A stretch of DNA of 64,000 bases, from assembly GCF_052056485.1 (NCBI RefSeq), contig NZ_CP183948.1, positions 5,456,001 through 5,520,000 on the forward strand, written 5' to 3'. This document shows, in pieces, positions 26,878 through 36,176 of the stretch. The notes under the pieces were generated by a model, which worked only from the letters and a program-made list of their open reading frames with translations, searched no databases and was not told the origin of the DNA. Position 1 is the first letter of the stretch. Every line of letters starts with the position of its first letter. Both the position numbers and the translations under genes were made by a program. Origin of the DNA: Paenibacillus_AQ nitricinens. Lineage in GTDB: Bacteria; Bacillota; Bacilli; Paenibacillales; Paenibacillaceae.

Positions 26878-27237
26878 TTAGATTATTTCTGCGTGCTTCT
26901 CCCATGCTACTACACGATGAGGATCTACCAATTGTCCTGAAGCCTGTTTTCCCCAGACCGAGATCCCTACCTGTGCTTCAACTTCTTCTAATGTTGCAAA
27001 CACAAATTCAAATGCATCTAAATCTGCAAAATAGTTCCTAGTTAGAACTTGGTTAGGTGTGAGATTTACCATTTCATTCACATACATCGTTCTTGATCCA
27101 TTTAGAAAAAAGCCTTGAATGACGAGATTATAAGGATTAAGAGAATCCCGATTAACCACTTTTACTGTTACGATTTGTGTTTGTCTGATCCCCAGAATTG
27201 GACTATTATCTATAGGTCCGGTTGAAAATAATGCCAT
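26878..27237 (-). CDS. stand-alone head-domain protein paralogous to the collagen-like heads
   Basis: A 119-residue protein that aligns over its full length with the N-terminal domains of the two collagen-like genes downstream: FSTGPIDN, TVKVVNR, GFFLNGSRTMYV, NYFADLDAFEFVF, ISVWGKQASGQLV and HRVVAWE. It has no collagen repeat, signal peptide or membrane segment. GAGGAG lies 9 nt before the ATG. It is first in a two-gene unit with the giant collagen-like gene and has the conserved promoter block 80-120 bp upstream. It may be a basal or anchoring subunit for the longer proteins. I do not recognise a named family. Confidence 0.8.
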   Translation of the reverse strand: MALFSTGPIDNSPILGIRQTQIVTVKVVNRDSLNPYNLVIQGFFLNGSRTMYVNEMVNLTPNQVLTRNYFADLDAFEFVFATLEEVEAQVGISVWGKQASGQLVDPHRVVAWEKHAEII

Positions 27238-27312
27238 CTTTATTCACTCCTCTCTTTCACTCAATTTGAAAAAATACAAACTATAAAACTAGTAATATGA
27301 TCCATAATTAAT

Positions 27313-27358
27313 AGCTCTATATAGTAATATTCTGTATTTAAAGTTAATGCGTGGACAT
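27313..27358 (-). promoter_or_regulatory. conserved promoter-like block, copy B
   Basis: TATAGTAATATTCT (27320-27333) and GCGTGGACAT (27349-27358), 15 nt apart, preceded by TCCATAATTA. This matches copy A upstream of the other collagen-like unit and lies 76-121 bp before the head-only gene. Confidence 0.65.
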
Positions 27359-27519
27359 TTATGCAAAGGAATTTCCACTCAATAATGAGAGCCCCTTCTG
27401 TTTTGTGAGTTTGTAATTACTTATCGGACAATCTAAAACTCAAGCGTTTCCAGATTGATACCGAGTTTCGCCCTATTGCTTTTTTCAAAATATTCGTTAT
27501 ACTGATTAAAATTATTCAA

Positions 27520-27750
27520 GCATCGATGAGCGGGAGAGTAGTTAAGGTGTTCTAGTCCTCAGCGAGCCGGGTAAGTGTAAGCCGGTACAGATCACTTAAT
27601 GAAGCGCACCCGTGAGATGGACTTCTGAACCCAAGTAGGAAGTCCCGGCTGAAGACCGTTATCCTGTAAGGTGGCTAAATGTCTGTTTAGCAACGAGAGT
27701 GGTACCGCGAGCGCTAAAGCCCTCGTCTCTTTTGAGACGAGGGCTTTTTT
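27520..27750 (+). promoter_or_regulatory. T-box riboswitch upstream of argS
   Basis: tRNA-sensing leader controlling argS. It contains the T-box core AGTGGTACCGCGA (27698-27710), directly followed by the intrinsic terminator. The Stem I-like region begins near 27523 (GATGAGCGGGAGAG). A CGC triplet (27605-27607), an arginine codon, lies in the 3' part of Stem I and is my candidate specifier, but I could not fold the RNA to prove it. Uncharged tRNA-Arg would favour the antiterminator and turn on the gene. Confidence 0.92.
27718..27750 (+). terminator. T-box intrinsic terminator
   Basis: AGCCCTCGTCTC pairs perfectly with GAGACGAGGGCT around TTTT, followed by TTTTTT. It is 12 bp long and competes with the antiterminator containing the T-box core. 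Confidence 0.95.
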
Positions 27751-27773
27751 GTATTTTCAAAGGAGGGTATAAA

Positions 27774-29639
27774 ATGTTAAGTCAAACCATCAAAAACAGC
27801 ATTGAACAAAGTGTAAAAAAAGTATTCCACACCTTAGAAATTCCTTACCCAAACGATGTTCCTATTCTGATCGAGCAGCCCGCTAATCTAGAGCATGGTG
27901 ATTATTCCTGCAATATTGCTATGCAGCTAGCCAAAATCCTGCGCAAATCACCTCTCGTCATAGCAGAGTTAGTAAAAGCAGAGCTTAAATTACAAGAGAG
28001 CTACACAGGCTTTTTACAAAAGGTCGAAGTAGCTGCTCCTGGATTTATTAATTTGTACATGGATTGGCGGATATGGGCTAAACATTCCTTTGAACTGCCC
28101 AACAGCACAGGGGAAAAGGTCATCATCGAGCACACCTCAATCAATCCAAACAAAGCTGCTCATGTTGGTCACCTGAGAAATGCGTGCATCGGCGATGCGC
28201 TGGTCAGACTAATGAAAAGAACCGGACATAACGTAGAGGTCCATAACTACGTCGATGATCTGGGCAACCAGTTAGCGGATACAGTCGTTGGTTTATTGAA
28301 TGTACCGTTGGAAGGAGATCATCAGCGTTTTGGTGATTATTGCTGGGATCTTTATGCCAAAGTGAATAAAGAATATGCACAGAATCCAGAGATGACACAT
28401 AAGCGCACAGAAATGCTGCATGCCCTGGAACAGGGTAACGGCAATGAGGCGTGGCTGGGTAACCTTGTCGCTGAACGTATGGTGAGAGAACATGTAGAGG
28501 AAATGAAGCGTTTCGGTATTCACTATGACCTGCTGGTATGGGAAAGTAATATTTTAAAAGAGGGATTCTGGGCAGCCGCATCTGAGCAATTGAAGCAAAC
28601 CACGGTTTTTGTACAGGAGACTGAAGGTAAGCTGGCAGGCTGCTGGGTGTTAAAGCAAGGGACAGCGATTAGCAATGGAGCGGATTCGGAGGATCATCAT
28701 ATGGATAAGGTACTTGTACGTTCGAATGGTATTCTGACTTACACTGCCAAAGACATTGCCTATCACCTCTGGAAATTTGGTCTATTAACCAAGGATTTCA
28801 CCTACAGTGAATTCTCGTCCGGCTTATGGACTACAGGATTAACTGGAACCCAGGAGCCCTATGGACAGGCGGATCGTGTTATTAACGTGATCGATTATAG
28901 ACAGGAATATCCGCAGCAAATGGTTAAGCAGGCTTTGGGCGCATTAGGTTATAACGATCAAGCCGCGAAACTCCATCATGTGAGTTATGGTGTGGTGTCC
29001 CTTAGTCCGGCTTCCGCAGCCGAGCTGGGAATAAATATTTCGGAAGGAAAATCTTCTTATGCCATGTCAGGGCGCCAAGGAATTGGTGTTAAGGTGATCG
29101 ATTTAGTGAAGCTTATGGAACAGAATATCGAACATTCACGCTCCGATAAAGAGGGGCTTCCCAGCCATATCATTGCAGCTGCTGCCATTCGCTATTATCT
29201 GCTGCGGTTTAATCTGGGAACAGAAATTGTGTTTGACTTCAAACAGGCTACCGAAATATCCGGCAACACAGGAGTTTATCTGATGTACACCTATGCCCGT
29301 GCTAGTAGTGTTTTGGGCAAATCCACCCTCCCAATCCACACAGATGCCTCACAGATTCAATTCCCACTCGAAATGGAAAAAGCAGAGCTTGCTCTGCTGA
29401 GACAGCTTAGCCTCTGGGAGGAGACCTTGTATTCTGCAAGCGTAGAACTGACGCCGAATATACTCTGCACTTACGCACATACTTTAGCCACTCTCTTCAA
29501 TAATTTTTATTCTACTTGTCCGATTTTAAAAGGGGAGGCGGCGACCATTGCCTTTCGCCTCTGGCTTACTTCGAGATTTAAGAACACTTTAGGTGATGTG
29601 CTAGAAGTACTTGGATTACCAACACCGAGCCGTATGTAG
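27774..29639 (+). CDS. argS: arginine--tRNA ligase, T-box regulated
   Basis: Charges tRNA-Arg. The start at 27774 has AGGAGGG 6 nt upstream; an upstream in-frame start would lie inside the T-box terminator. The 621-residue protein has the class I HIGH motif as HVGHLRNACIGD (near residue 129), the N-terminal tRNA-binding domain, and a C-terminal DALR anticodon-binding domain (TYARASSVLG onward). The KMSKS loop is degenerate: YAMSGRQG near 428. It is longer than the common Firmicute ArgS (about 556 residues), so it may be a second, diverged copy used under arginine starvation. A tRNA-Arg gene lies 11 kb away. Confidence 0.92.
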   Translation: MLSQTIKNSIEQSVKKVFHTLEIPYPNDVPILIEQPANLEHGDYSCNIAMQLAKILRKSPLVIAELVKAELKLQESYTGFLQKVEVAAPGFINLYMDWRIWAKHSFELPNSTGEKVIIEHTSINPNKAAHVGHLRNACIGDALVRLMKRTGHNVEVHNYVDDLGNQLADTVVGLLNVPLEGDHQRFGDYCWDLYAKVNKEYAQNPEMTHKRTEMLHALEQGNGNEAWLGNLVAERMVREHVEEMKRFGIHYDLLVWESNILKEGFWAAASEQLKQTTVFVQETEGKLAGCWVLKQGTAISNGADSEDHHMDKVLVRSNGILTYTAKDIAYHLWKFGLLTKDFTYSEFSSGLWTTGLTGTQEPYGQADRVINVIDYRQEYPQQMVKQALGALGYNDQAAKLHHVSYGVVSLSPASAAELGINISEGKSSYAMSGRQGIGVKVIDLVKLMEQNIEHSRSDKEGLPSHIIAAAAIRYYLLRFNLGTEIVFDFKQATEISGNTGVYLMYTYARASSVLGKSTLPIHTDASQIQFPLEMEKAELALLRQLSLWEETLYSASVELTPNILCTYAHTLATLFNNFYSTCPILKGEAATIAFRLWLTSRFKNTLGDVLEVLGLPTPSRM

Positions 29640-29650
29640 TATTTCAAAAA

Positions 29651-29690
29651 AAAGGGCAATCTCTACACTTATCGTAGAGATTGCCCTTTA
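29651..29690. terminator. bidirectional terminator between argS and the GH94 gene
   Basis: AAAGGGCAATCTCTAC pairs perfectly with GTAGAGATTGCCCTTT, flanked by A and T runs. It serves the convergent argS and GH94 genes. Confidence 0.92.
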
Positions 29691-29699
29691 ATGATTAGC

Positions 29700-32600
29700 T
29701 TACTTATAAATGTCAATCACATTTCCGGCTTCTACGCAGAGACGATCAAAGTCCTCACGCTTAATCCGAACACCGCCACTACGGTAGCGATTAAGTGTAC
29801 CTTCAGCCTGCACTTCTGTACCATTGATAGTAATCCGACTGTTCTCCCCACCCGTAAGGTGGTAGATAAAGTCTACCTTAGTACCTGCATATTCAAAGCT
29901 AAAGTGCATGCCGTCCAGCGACTCCGGCAGGATGGGGTCAACAATTAAATCTCCGCCTTCGGTACGAATCCCTAGTGCATTCGAGATTAACTGATTCATG
30001 TAGATCCCAGGACCGCTGGAATAGATTCTCCAGCCGCCTTTGACCGCCACGTCACCATTACGCAGCTTATCGAAATTCTCCTGTGCCTCATAACGAGTGT
30101 TAAATTTACCATCCGAGCTACTGAAATAGGAGTTAGCTTGACGTAGTTCAGCGTTTGGCACCACATCGCGAATTCCGATCGGATTGATCGCTGCTAGGCC
30201 ATTCCAGACCTGATCGGTTTTCCCTAGCTTAGCCATAGCTTCTACATAACGGATGTGCGCATGTACATATTGAAGTCCAATTTCCCGACCAAAGTTAGAA
30301 GCTTGCTCTGCACGTTTGAAATGACTGCTTACACCGCCAACATATTGTGCTGGACGGTTCATTAAACGTACACCGTCAGGACAGAATAGTTTATCTTGGA
30401 TCACTTCATAATGAGCTTCGGCTTGTTCCGGAGTTAATAGCTCACTGATCATACTACGCGTCATTGGCAGCAGACGATACTGGATTCCTGTTTCCTTATC
30501 ACTCGGGTGTACCAAAAGCTTCACTTGCTCTGGATCTTCCATATACAGGAATCCAGGAATCACCTCAGATTGGAGCATATGTGTATTGAAATCCTCATGG
30601 ATACCATCCACCATTGCCTTCAGCTCGTCTGCTTCCGCTGGATCAACGGAACGAAGAACTTCCGAGAACTGATTAAGAGTCTGATAGGTAAGCGCCACTG
30701 TCCAGCTACTAACCATGTATTGCTTCAACTGTGGATTCGCAGGCTGGAGTGTATCATCCCAATCTCCATCACCGTAAGAAGACAAATGCGTATCATGCAG
30801 GAAGTGGTTCTTAATATACGCAACTTCCTTCCGCGCATGATCCAGCAGTGTCGCTTCTTTCTCTGTAAAGTCAAAACTATGCTTACGAGTATACGGCACT
30901 GTTTCTTGCAAAATGCTGTAATCTTTAGTTACTGCCAAATAGTCTCCAAGCACTTTGAGCGGCCACACAATAATATCCCCGTGGCTTTCCTCTTGCTGAA
31001 TCTTCGTATATTTATCAAACATGAACCACTGTGGCCAGTTACCGTCATCTTCATATTGATGAGCATACAGCGTCAGCAATATTTCACGAACCTGTTCGTA
31101 TTTTTGCGTAGCCATAAAATATTCCACAGGTCCCTGACACACATCACGAGTTCCCCAGGCAGCGCCGCCATATTGCTCCAGCCCGTGAGGGACAGAATAA
31201 TGGACGAGCATATTATGTGTATACCACCAAGCCAGAGCATTCACTTTAAACAGCTCACCTTCTGACCCATCACCTAGCGTCAAGCGGAAGCCATTCATAA
31301 CCCCGCTATAGAACTCGCGGTATGTGGAAATTTCCTCTTCAACTGTACGGCTGCTCGAATGAATCTCCTTACCATCCAGAAGGCCTTGAATATTCAAAGT
31401 CCACTCACTGCTCGCCGACAACTCCAGAACAGCTAACGGTGCATCTGTGTGTGGAGCATTGGTAACGAATCTGCCTTCATCTTGAAGCGTAAACTCCGCT
31501 CCCTGTACCTGGAATTTATACTGCAAGTCAGGATACTCTCCAGCACTTAGTGCGCTTCTGTCCGCCGAGAAGGTCACAGTTCCCTCTTCTTGCTTGCATT
31601 GATATGGAAGCTCGTATTCATTAACGTTCATAGTGATTTGATTAGTGACTAAATAGCGATAAGCTTTTCCGCTTTCCGTACGCACATTCAGGAATATTTC
31701 CGGAGAATCTGCCGTAGTGTAGTTCGTAATAATAAAGCATTCGCCTTCTGTTCTGTAATACCAACGGGCATAGTTGAAACCAACCTCGAACAGGGATGGC
31801 ATGGTCAGTAGACGGTATTCGCCATTCCACTGCACATAAATTCGTTGTCCCGAAGCTTTTGGAATATTAAGCGCATTTCTAGGATTGGACATTAGCTTGT
31901 TGAAATTGGTATTGCCAATGACTACTTGGGAGTTGAAAATCCCATACATATAAGAAGTTGTCGTGATAACCTTATCGTTAAGTCGAGCGTTATCCCCACT
32001 CATCAGAATATGACCATGTGGGCGTTCTACGCGTAATTCCTTCTCTTTTAGGACTACATGCTCATAATTTTCAGTGAAGAAAGACAGTAGAACGTCTCCT
32101 TCTTTCTCCTCTTGATAACGAACTGGAAACAGACCTTCGATCTCATTCTCTGATAGAGAATCTGCCACCAGCGGAGCACCAAGCTCCTTCGTGAGGAAAG
32201 AACGTTCGAGCGGTGCTTCAGCTTCTAAAGGTAAATCTTTTACAGCATCCCAAGCCGCAGCGATATCATTCGTAAATTCTAGGGTAGTGATCGCTTGTGG
32301 ATGATCTTGTTTGAACAATCCGTAGAATACAAACCTTGCTTCCCCACTCAATTTCACCCGCTCCGATTGCAATGCAGTATAAGCGAATTCATATTGATAG
32401 ATTTCATTACTTAATTGCTCACGGCTCAAGCTTTCCGGTTGATTAGTCTCTTTATAAGACAATCCAAAGAATTGAAAACCATCTGTCGAGAAGCTTGCTG
32501 ACTTAGTGATTGCACCCTGTTGTAGATATGGAAATTTGCCACCTTGCGGTTGATTCTGTCTGGAGCATACTACATATCCCTTTGACTGATCCTCGAATAC

Positions 32601-33044
32601 GGCATGATCAATATACTGTGACAGGTAGGCTTCATTACTGCGAACAGCACCGATATCGGCAATACCCACATCTTGTCCGTACACGAGATCCACATCTGCC
32701 TCATGTCCCGAAAGCTTCACATCCCAGAACCATGCGCCTTGAGCCGTAGGAGTAAAAATAACCTGATATTCAATATTTTCCGCAGTACCTTCCCAAACCA
32801 AGCGGTTCCCGGCCTTACGTACAGTGCTTGAAGAATGAATGCCCAGCAAAGGAACAGCTTGAATGCTTCCATTACTATGAATACGTAAATATAGATTGGA
32901 TAAGGAGCCATCCACAATATTAGGCAATAATTGATTGATCATTGTCCGTTCATGAAGAACTTGGAACAAGTCCCCACTGTTTGTAAAAGTGAATGATAAG
33001 TCTCCAGCGTTTAAATGGATGTTAGAATTCATATTAGTAGTCAT
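29700..33044 (-). CDS. GH94 phosphorylase, probable 1,2-beta-oligoglucan phosphorylase
   Basis: A 1114-residue cytoplasmic enzyme that cleaves beta-glucans with phosphate, giving a sugar 1-phosphate. It has the glycosyltransferase-36 N-terminal beta domain, an (alpha/alpha)6 barrel with EQYGGAAWGTRDVCQGP near 640, and the DGDWDDTLQP motif near 755 that carries the general acid Asp of GH94. Length, and a GH3 gene directly upstream, match the Listeria Lin1839/Lin1840 arrangement known for sophoro-oligosaccharide use, so beta-1,2-glucan is the best guess. Cellobiose or laminaribiose phosphorylases are usually shorter (about 800-900). GAGGAGTG precedes the ATG at 33044. The 47-bp gap to the GH3 gene contains a small ACGACA/TGTCGT hairpin. 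Confidence 0.85.
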   Translation of the reverse strand: MTTNMNSNIHLNAGDLSFTFTNSGDLFQVLHERTMINQLLPNIVDGSLSNLYLRIHSNGSIQAVPLLGIHSSSTVRKAGNRLVWEGTAENIEYQVIFTPTAQGAWFWDVKLSGHEADVDLVYGQDVGIADIGAVRSNEAYLSQYIDHAVFEDQSKGYVVCSRQNQPQGGKFPYLQQGAITKSASFSTDGFQFFGLSYKETNQPESLSREQLSNEIYQYEFAYTALQSERVKLSGEARFVFYGLFKQDHPQAITTLEFTNDIAAAWDAVKDLPLEAEAPLERSFLTKELGAPLVADSLSENEIEGLFPVRYQEEKEGDVLLSFFTENYEHVVLKEKELRVERPHGHILMSGDNARLNDKVITTTSYMYGIFNSQVVIGNTNFNKLMSNPRNALNIPKASGQRIYVQWNGEYRLLTMPSLFEVGFNYARWYYRTEGECFIITNYTTADSPEIFLNVRTESGKAYRYLVTNQITMNVNEYELPYQCKQEEGTVTFSADRSALSAGEYPDLQYKFQVQGAEFTLQDEGRFVTNAPHTDAPLAVLELSASSEWTLNIQGLLDGKEIHSSSRTVEEEISTYREFYSGVMNGFRLTLGDGSEGELFKVNALAWWYTHNMLVHYSVPHGLEQYGGAAWGTRDVCQGPVEYFMATQKYEQVREILLTLYAHQYEDDGNWPQWFMFDKYTKIQQEESHGDIIVWPLKVLGDYLAVTKDYSILQETVPYTRKHSFDFTEKEATLLDHARKEVAYIKNHFLHDTHLSSYGDGDWDDTLQPANPQLKQYMVSSWTVALTYQTLNQFSEVLRSVDPAEADELKAMVDGIHEDFNTHMLQSEVIPGFLYMEDPEQVKLLVHPSDKETGIQYRLLPMTRSMISELLTPEQAEAHYEVIQDKLFCPDGVRLMNRPAQYVGGVSSHFKRAEQASNFGREIGLQYVHAHIRYVEAMAKLGKTDQVWNGLAAINPIGIRDVVPNAELRQANSYFSSSDGKFNTRYEAQENFDKLRNGDVAVKGGWRIYSSGPGIYMNQLISNALGIRTEGGDLIVDPILPESLDGMHFSFEYAGTKVDFIYHLTGGENSRITINGTEVQAEGTLNRYRSGGVRIKREDFDRLCVEAGNVIDIYK

Positions 33045-33091
33045 ATTTTTGCACTCCTCGATTACGACAGCGTGTGTCGTATATATTCTAC

Positions 33092-35257
33092 TTAAGCTAA
33101 TGTTAAGCGAAAATCGCGTTCTTTAACCTCTTGGCTATTTGGACCCACAAACAATTTGAATTTGCCCGGATCACTGCTAAAGCTTAAATCGCTATGATAA
33201 TAACGAAGCTGTTCTTCCGTAAGCGTAAAGCTTACTTCCTTGCTTTCTCCCGGGGAGAGGCTGAACTTGGCAAAGTCCTTCAGTTCCTTCATCGGTCTGA
33301 CAACTTCTCCTGAAATGTCTCGGATATAGAGCTGTACTACCTCTTCACCTTTTACATTGCCCGTATTAGTCACCGTAACAATCACCTTAATAGGCTGATC
33401 CTTCGTCATGATTTCACCGGAAAGGAGCGGCTCACTGTAGCTGAATGTCGTATAACTTAGACCGAAGCCAAATGGCAGAAACGGCTCATTAGGAATGTCC
33501 AGATATTGTGAGACATAACGTTTGTCCGCACCCGGTCCAAGAGGGCGTCCAGTGTTGAAATGATTATAATAGACCGGAATTTGCCCAACAGATACAGGGA
33601 AAGACATCGTTAATCTTCCTGACGGATTCTCGTCACCATACAGTAGGCTGGTAATCGCCGCGCCGCCCTCGCTTCCTGGGAACCAGGCTTCCAGAATAGC
33701 ATCCGCGTTCTCGATCACGCCACTAAGATCCAGTGGGCGTCCGTTAAATAACACCACCACAATAGGCTTGCCCAGCATCTTCATACGCTGCAAAAGCTCA
33801 CGCTGCGCTTCCGGCAAACGGATATCTGAACGACTTCCAGCTTCTCCGCTCATGTCCGAATGTTCTCCAAGTGCCAGCACAATCACATCGGCTTCCAATG
33901 CTGCCGATTTCGCCTCCAGCCATTGCTCTTCTGTAAAGCTCTCAATCCCGGAGCCTTCGGCAACGGTAATTCTACCCGCAACAGCACGAGCTTCCATTGC
34001 TGGGGCAAGACGGCTAGCTTCTTCTGTTGAACCCAACCAGGACCACGGTCCAAGAATATCTCCGTTATTGGCAAAAGGTCCGATTAGTGCAATGTGTTGC
34101 TCAGCCGCAAGCGGTAAAACCTGATCATTCTTAAGGAGTACACAGGATTTAACTGCTAGTTCACGCGCTGCTGTCCGGTGATCTTCACAGAAAATCACTT
34201 CACGCTCTTTCTCTACATCTGCCCCGCGTAAAGGATTCTCAAACAAGCCCAATCTTTGCTTCAATTTCAAAATACGAAGTACGGCTTCATCGATGATGCT
34301 TTCGTCCACTTGCCCATCAGCTACAAGAGCTGGTAATTGGTGCACATAACACTCCGTCATCATCTCGATATCCACGCTAGCTTTGATAGCTTTAAGTGCT
34401 GCTTCAGCTTCATCCTCGGCGACACCATGCGGGATCAGTTCCTTCACCGCGCCCCAATCCGAGATTAACACGCCGTCAAAGCCCCATTCCTCACGCAGCA
34501 GCTGACGAAGCAGCTTAACGTTTCCGCTTATCGGAATTCCGTCAATCGTGTTGAACGAAGTCATCACCATTTCTGCGCCCTCATCCAGAGCAGCGCGATA
34601 GGCTGGCAGATAATATTCCCTTAGCTGACGTTCTGACAAATCGACCGTATTATAATCCCGTCCGCCTTCGGATAGACCATAGGCTGCAAAGTGCTTAACA
34701 CAAGCTGCCAGACGACTTTCATCGCCCGTCAAGTCACTTCCCTGAAATCCGCGTACAAACGCACGAGCAAACCTACCATTTAAATAAGGATCTTCGCCGG
34801 TAGACTCCATCACTCTACCCCAGCGCGGATCCCGAACAAGGTCCGCCATGGGTGCAAAAGTGACGTGTACACCGGAGACCGCCGCTTCTTTAGCCGCAAT
34901 CTCGGCGCTCAGCTCTGCTCGTTCCATATCCCAAGAGCAGCCAATCGCTAGTGGCACCGGAAAAATCGTCTTGAAGCCATGCACGATATCCGCCATCATC
35001 AGTAATGGAATACCTAATCTATTTTTACGTAAATGAGCTTCCTGGACGGCAATGACTTGCTCTGCGCCCGAAAGTCCAAGTACTGAACCACTATTCTCAA
35101 TCATGTGATCCGTAATCCCCATGGATGCCATAGGGCCAGTGATTTTCCCTCCTTCTTCTGCCCCTTCATAGAAATTAGCAGCAAGCTGCTGTAATTGTGC
35201 GATCTTCTCTTCAAGCGTCATCTGATTCAACAGGGACGTCAGTTGCTGGTCTTTCAT
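33092..35257 (-). CDS. GH3 beta-glucosidase
   Basis: A 721-residue intracellular enzyme that hydrolyses beta-glucosidic ends. It has the GH3 TIM barrel with KHFAAYG near 190 and the nucleophile Asp in LISDWGAVKE near 265, the C-terminal domain with LGEHSDMSGE near 465 supplying the acid/base region, and a terminal fibronectin-III-like domain (VTVTNTGNVKGEEVVQLYI near 615). It lies between the esterase and the GH94 phosphorylase with short gaps (42 and 47 bp). Together with the phosphorylase it probably degrades imported beta-1,2-gluco-oligosaccharides, with GH3 taking sophorose. Confidence 0.92.
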   Translation of the reverse strand: MKDQQLTSLLNQMTLEEKIAQLQQLAANFYEGAEEGGKITGPMASMGITDHMIENSGSVLGLSGAEQVIAVQEAHLRKNRLGIPLLMMADIVHGFKTIFPVPLAIGCSWDMERAELSAEIAAKEAAVSGVHVTFAPMADLVRDPRWGRVMESTGEDPYLNGRFARAFVRGFQGSDLTGDESRLAACVKHFAAYGLSEGGRDYNTVDLSERQLREYYLPAYRAALDEGAEMVMTSFNTIDGIPISGNVKLLRQLLREEWGFDGVLISDWGAVKELIPHGVAEDEAEAALKAIKASVDIEMMTECYVHQLPALVADGQVDESIIDEAVLRILKLKQRLGLFENPLRGADVEKEREVIFCEDHRTAARELAVKSCVLLKNDQVLPLAAEQHIALIGPFANNGDILGPWSWLGSTEEASRLAPAMEARAVAGRITVAEGSGIESFTEEQWLEAKSAALEADVIVLALGEHSDMSGEAGSRSDIRLPEAQRELLQRMKMLGKPIVVVLFNGRPLDLSGVIENADAILEAWFPGSEGGAAITSLLYGDENPSGRLTMSFPVSVGQIPVYYNHFNTGRPLGPGADKRYVSQYLDIPNEPFLPFGFGLSYTTFSYSEPLLSGEIMTKDQPIKVIVTVTNTGNVKGEEVVQLYIRDISGEVVRPMKELKDFAKFSLSPGESKEVSFTLTEEQLRYYHSDLSFSSDPGKFKLFVGPNSQEVKERDFRLTLA

Positions 35258-35299
35258 CTCAAATCCTCCATAATATCTCTCTAAAATTACTCTTTACTC

Positions 35300-36049
35300 T
35301 TAGTTGTACAAGAAATCAAAAGCCGTCTTCAGATGCTGCTCCCAGAATCTCCATTCATGCGTTCCTGAGGTCTCAACATATCGAAATGTATAGGGGCTCG
35401 CCTGCATATAAGAAGCAAATTCCCTGTTCATCTCCACAAATGGATCTTCTGAACCACAGCAGGTCAGCATCGAAGGCAGCTCACGTTCCTCGTCGATTAA
35501 TTTAGCCGCTAAAGCATACAGATCTTGATCCGGCTTGATTTGTAAGCGTTTTCCGAAAGTGCCTGCCATCTCCCTCGCCATATCCGAAGACATTTGCGGG
35601 TCTCTCAATCTTTTCTGAATATCTGTAACGCCTGATAAAGAAACGACTTTGCTATAACGCTCAGGATAGGTAAGCGCACATTTTAATGCCCCATATCCAC
35701 CCATCGATAGTCCGGCAACATACGTCTTCTGCGGATCATCATCCAGTCTCAACATTCGGCCACAAAGCTCAGGCAGCTCTTGCGTAACATAGTGGAAGTA
35801 ATCCAGTCCGTACTCCATATCTGTATAATAACTTCTTCCTACCTGAGGCATTATGACTGTACAGCCATACTTGTTAGCATACTGCTCAATAGTGGTCATC
35901 CTGTACCATGTGCTAGCATTATCGCCAGCACCGTGTAACAGATAAAGCGTCCCACCGGAGGTGTTGCCCGAATCAACGGGGGAGATTATGCTAATGGACG
36001 TTGTCATTCTTAAGGTAGGAGAACCGGTCTCCACTGTTAGAAGTGCCAT
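35300..36049 (-). CDS. alpha/beta-hydrolase esterase (tributyrin/acetyl-esterase type)
   Basis: A 249-residue serine esterase of the esterase-D/EstA-like family. It has LLHGAGDN for the oxyanion hole (residues about 35-42) and the nucleophile elbow GLSMGGYGALK (Ser near 115), with the His of the triad in SGTHEWRFWEQHL near 225. There is no signal peptide, so it acts in the cytoplasm. It is the first gene of the esterase-GH3-GH94 run. A plausible role is removing acyl groups (for example acetyl or succinyl) from imported glucan fragments; that is inferred from context. A conserved ~97-nt element (36080-36176) lies immediately upstream. Confidence 0.88.
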   Translation of the reverse strand: MALLTVETGSPTLRMTTSISIISPVDSGNTSGGTLYLLHGAGDNASTWYRMTTIEQYANKYGCTVIMPQVGRSYYTDMEYGLDYFHYVTQELPELCGRMLRLDDDPQKTYVAGLSMGGYGALKCALTYPERYSKVVSLSGVTDIQKRLRDPQMSSDMAREMAGTFGKRLQIKPDQDLYALAAKLIDEERELPSMLTCCGSEDPFVEMNREFASYMQASPYTFRYVETSGTHEWRFWEQHLKTAFDFLYN

Positions 36050-36079
36050 ATGTCATCTCCTTACGGAACCTTTTTTTTA

Positions 36080-36176
36080 AAATATAAGAAAGTATATGCT
36101 TACGCAATAAATTATCCTTCTATTTCTCGCTCAAACGCTTACCGTCCTTACAAGGACGCCGAAGGTATTTATGCTT
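36080..36176 (-). ncRNA. repeated leader element, copy 2 (candidate structured RNA)
   Basis: Minus-strand sequence between the lacI stop and the esterase start, about 80% identical by eye to 63072-63170. It keeps CCTTCGG, the hairpin CGTCC/GGACG (36154-36158 with 36143-36147), the block GACGGTAAGCGTTT, GCGAGAAATA, AAGGATAAT and TATACTTTCTTATATTT. Its first bases overlap the end of lacI, so it is intercistronic if transcribed from the lacI promoter. It ends 30 nt before the esterase ATG. Confidence 0.6.
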
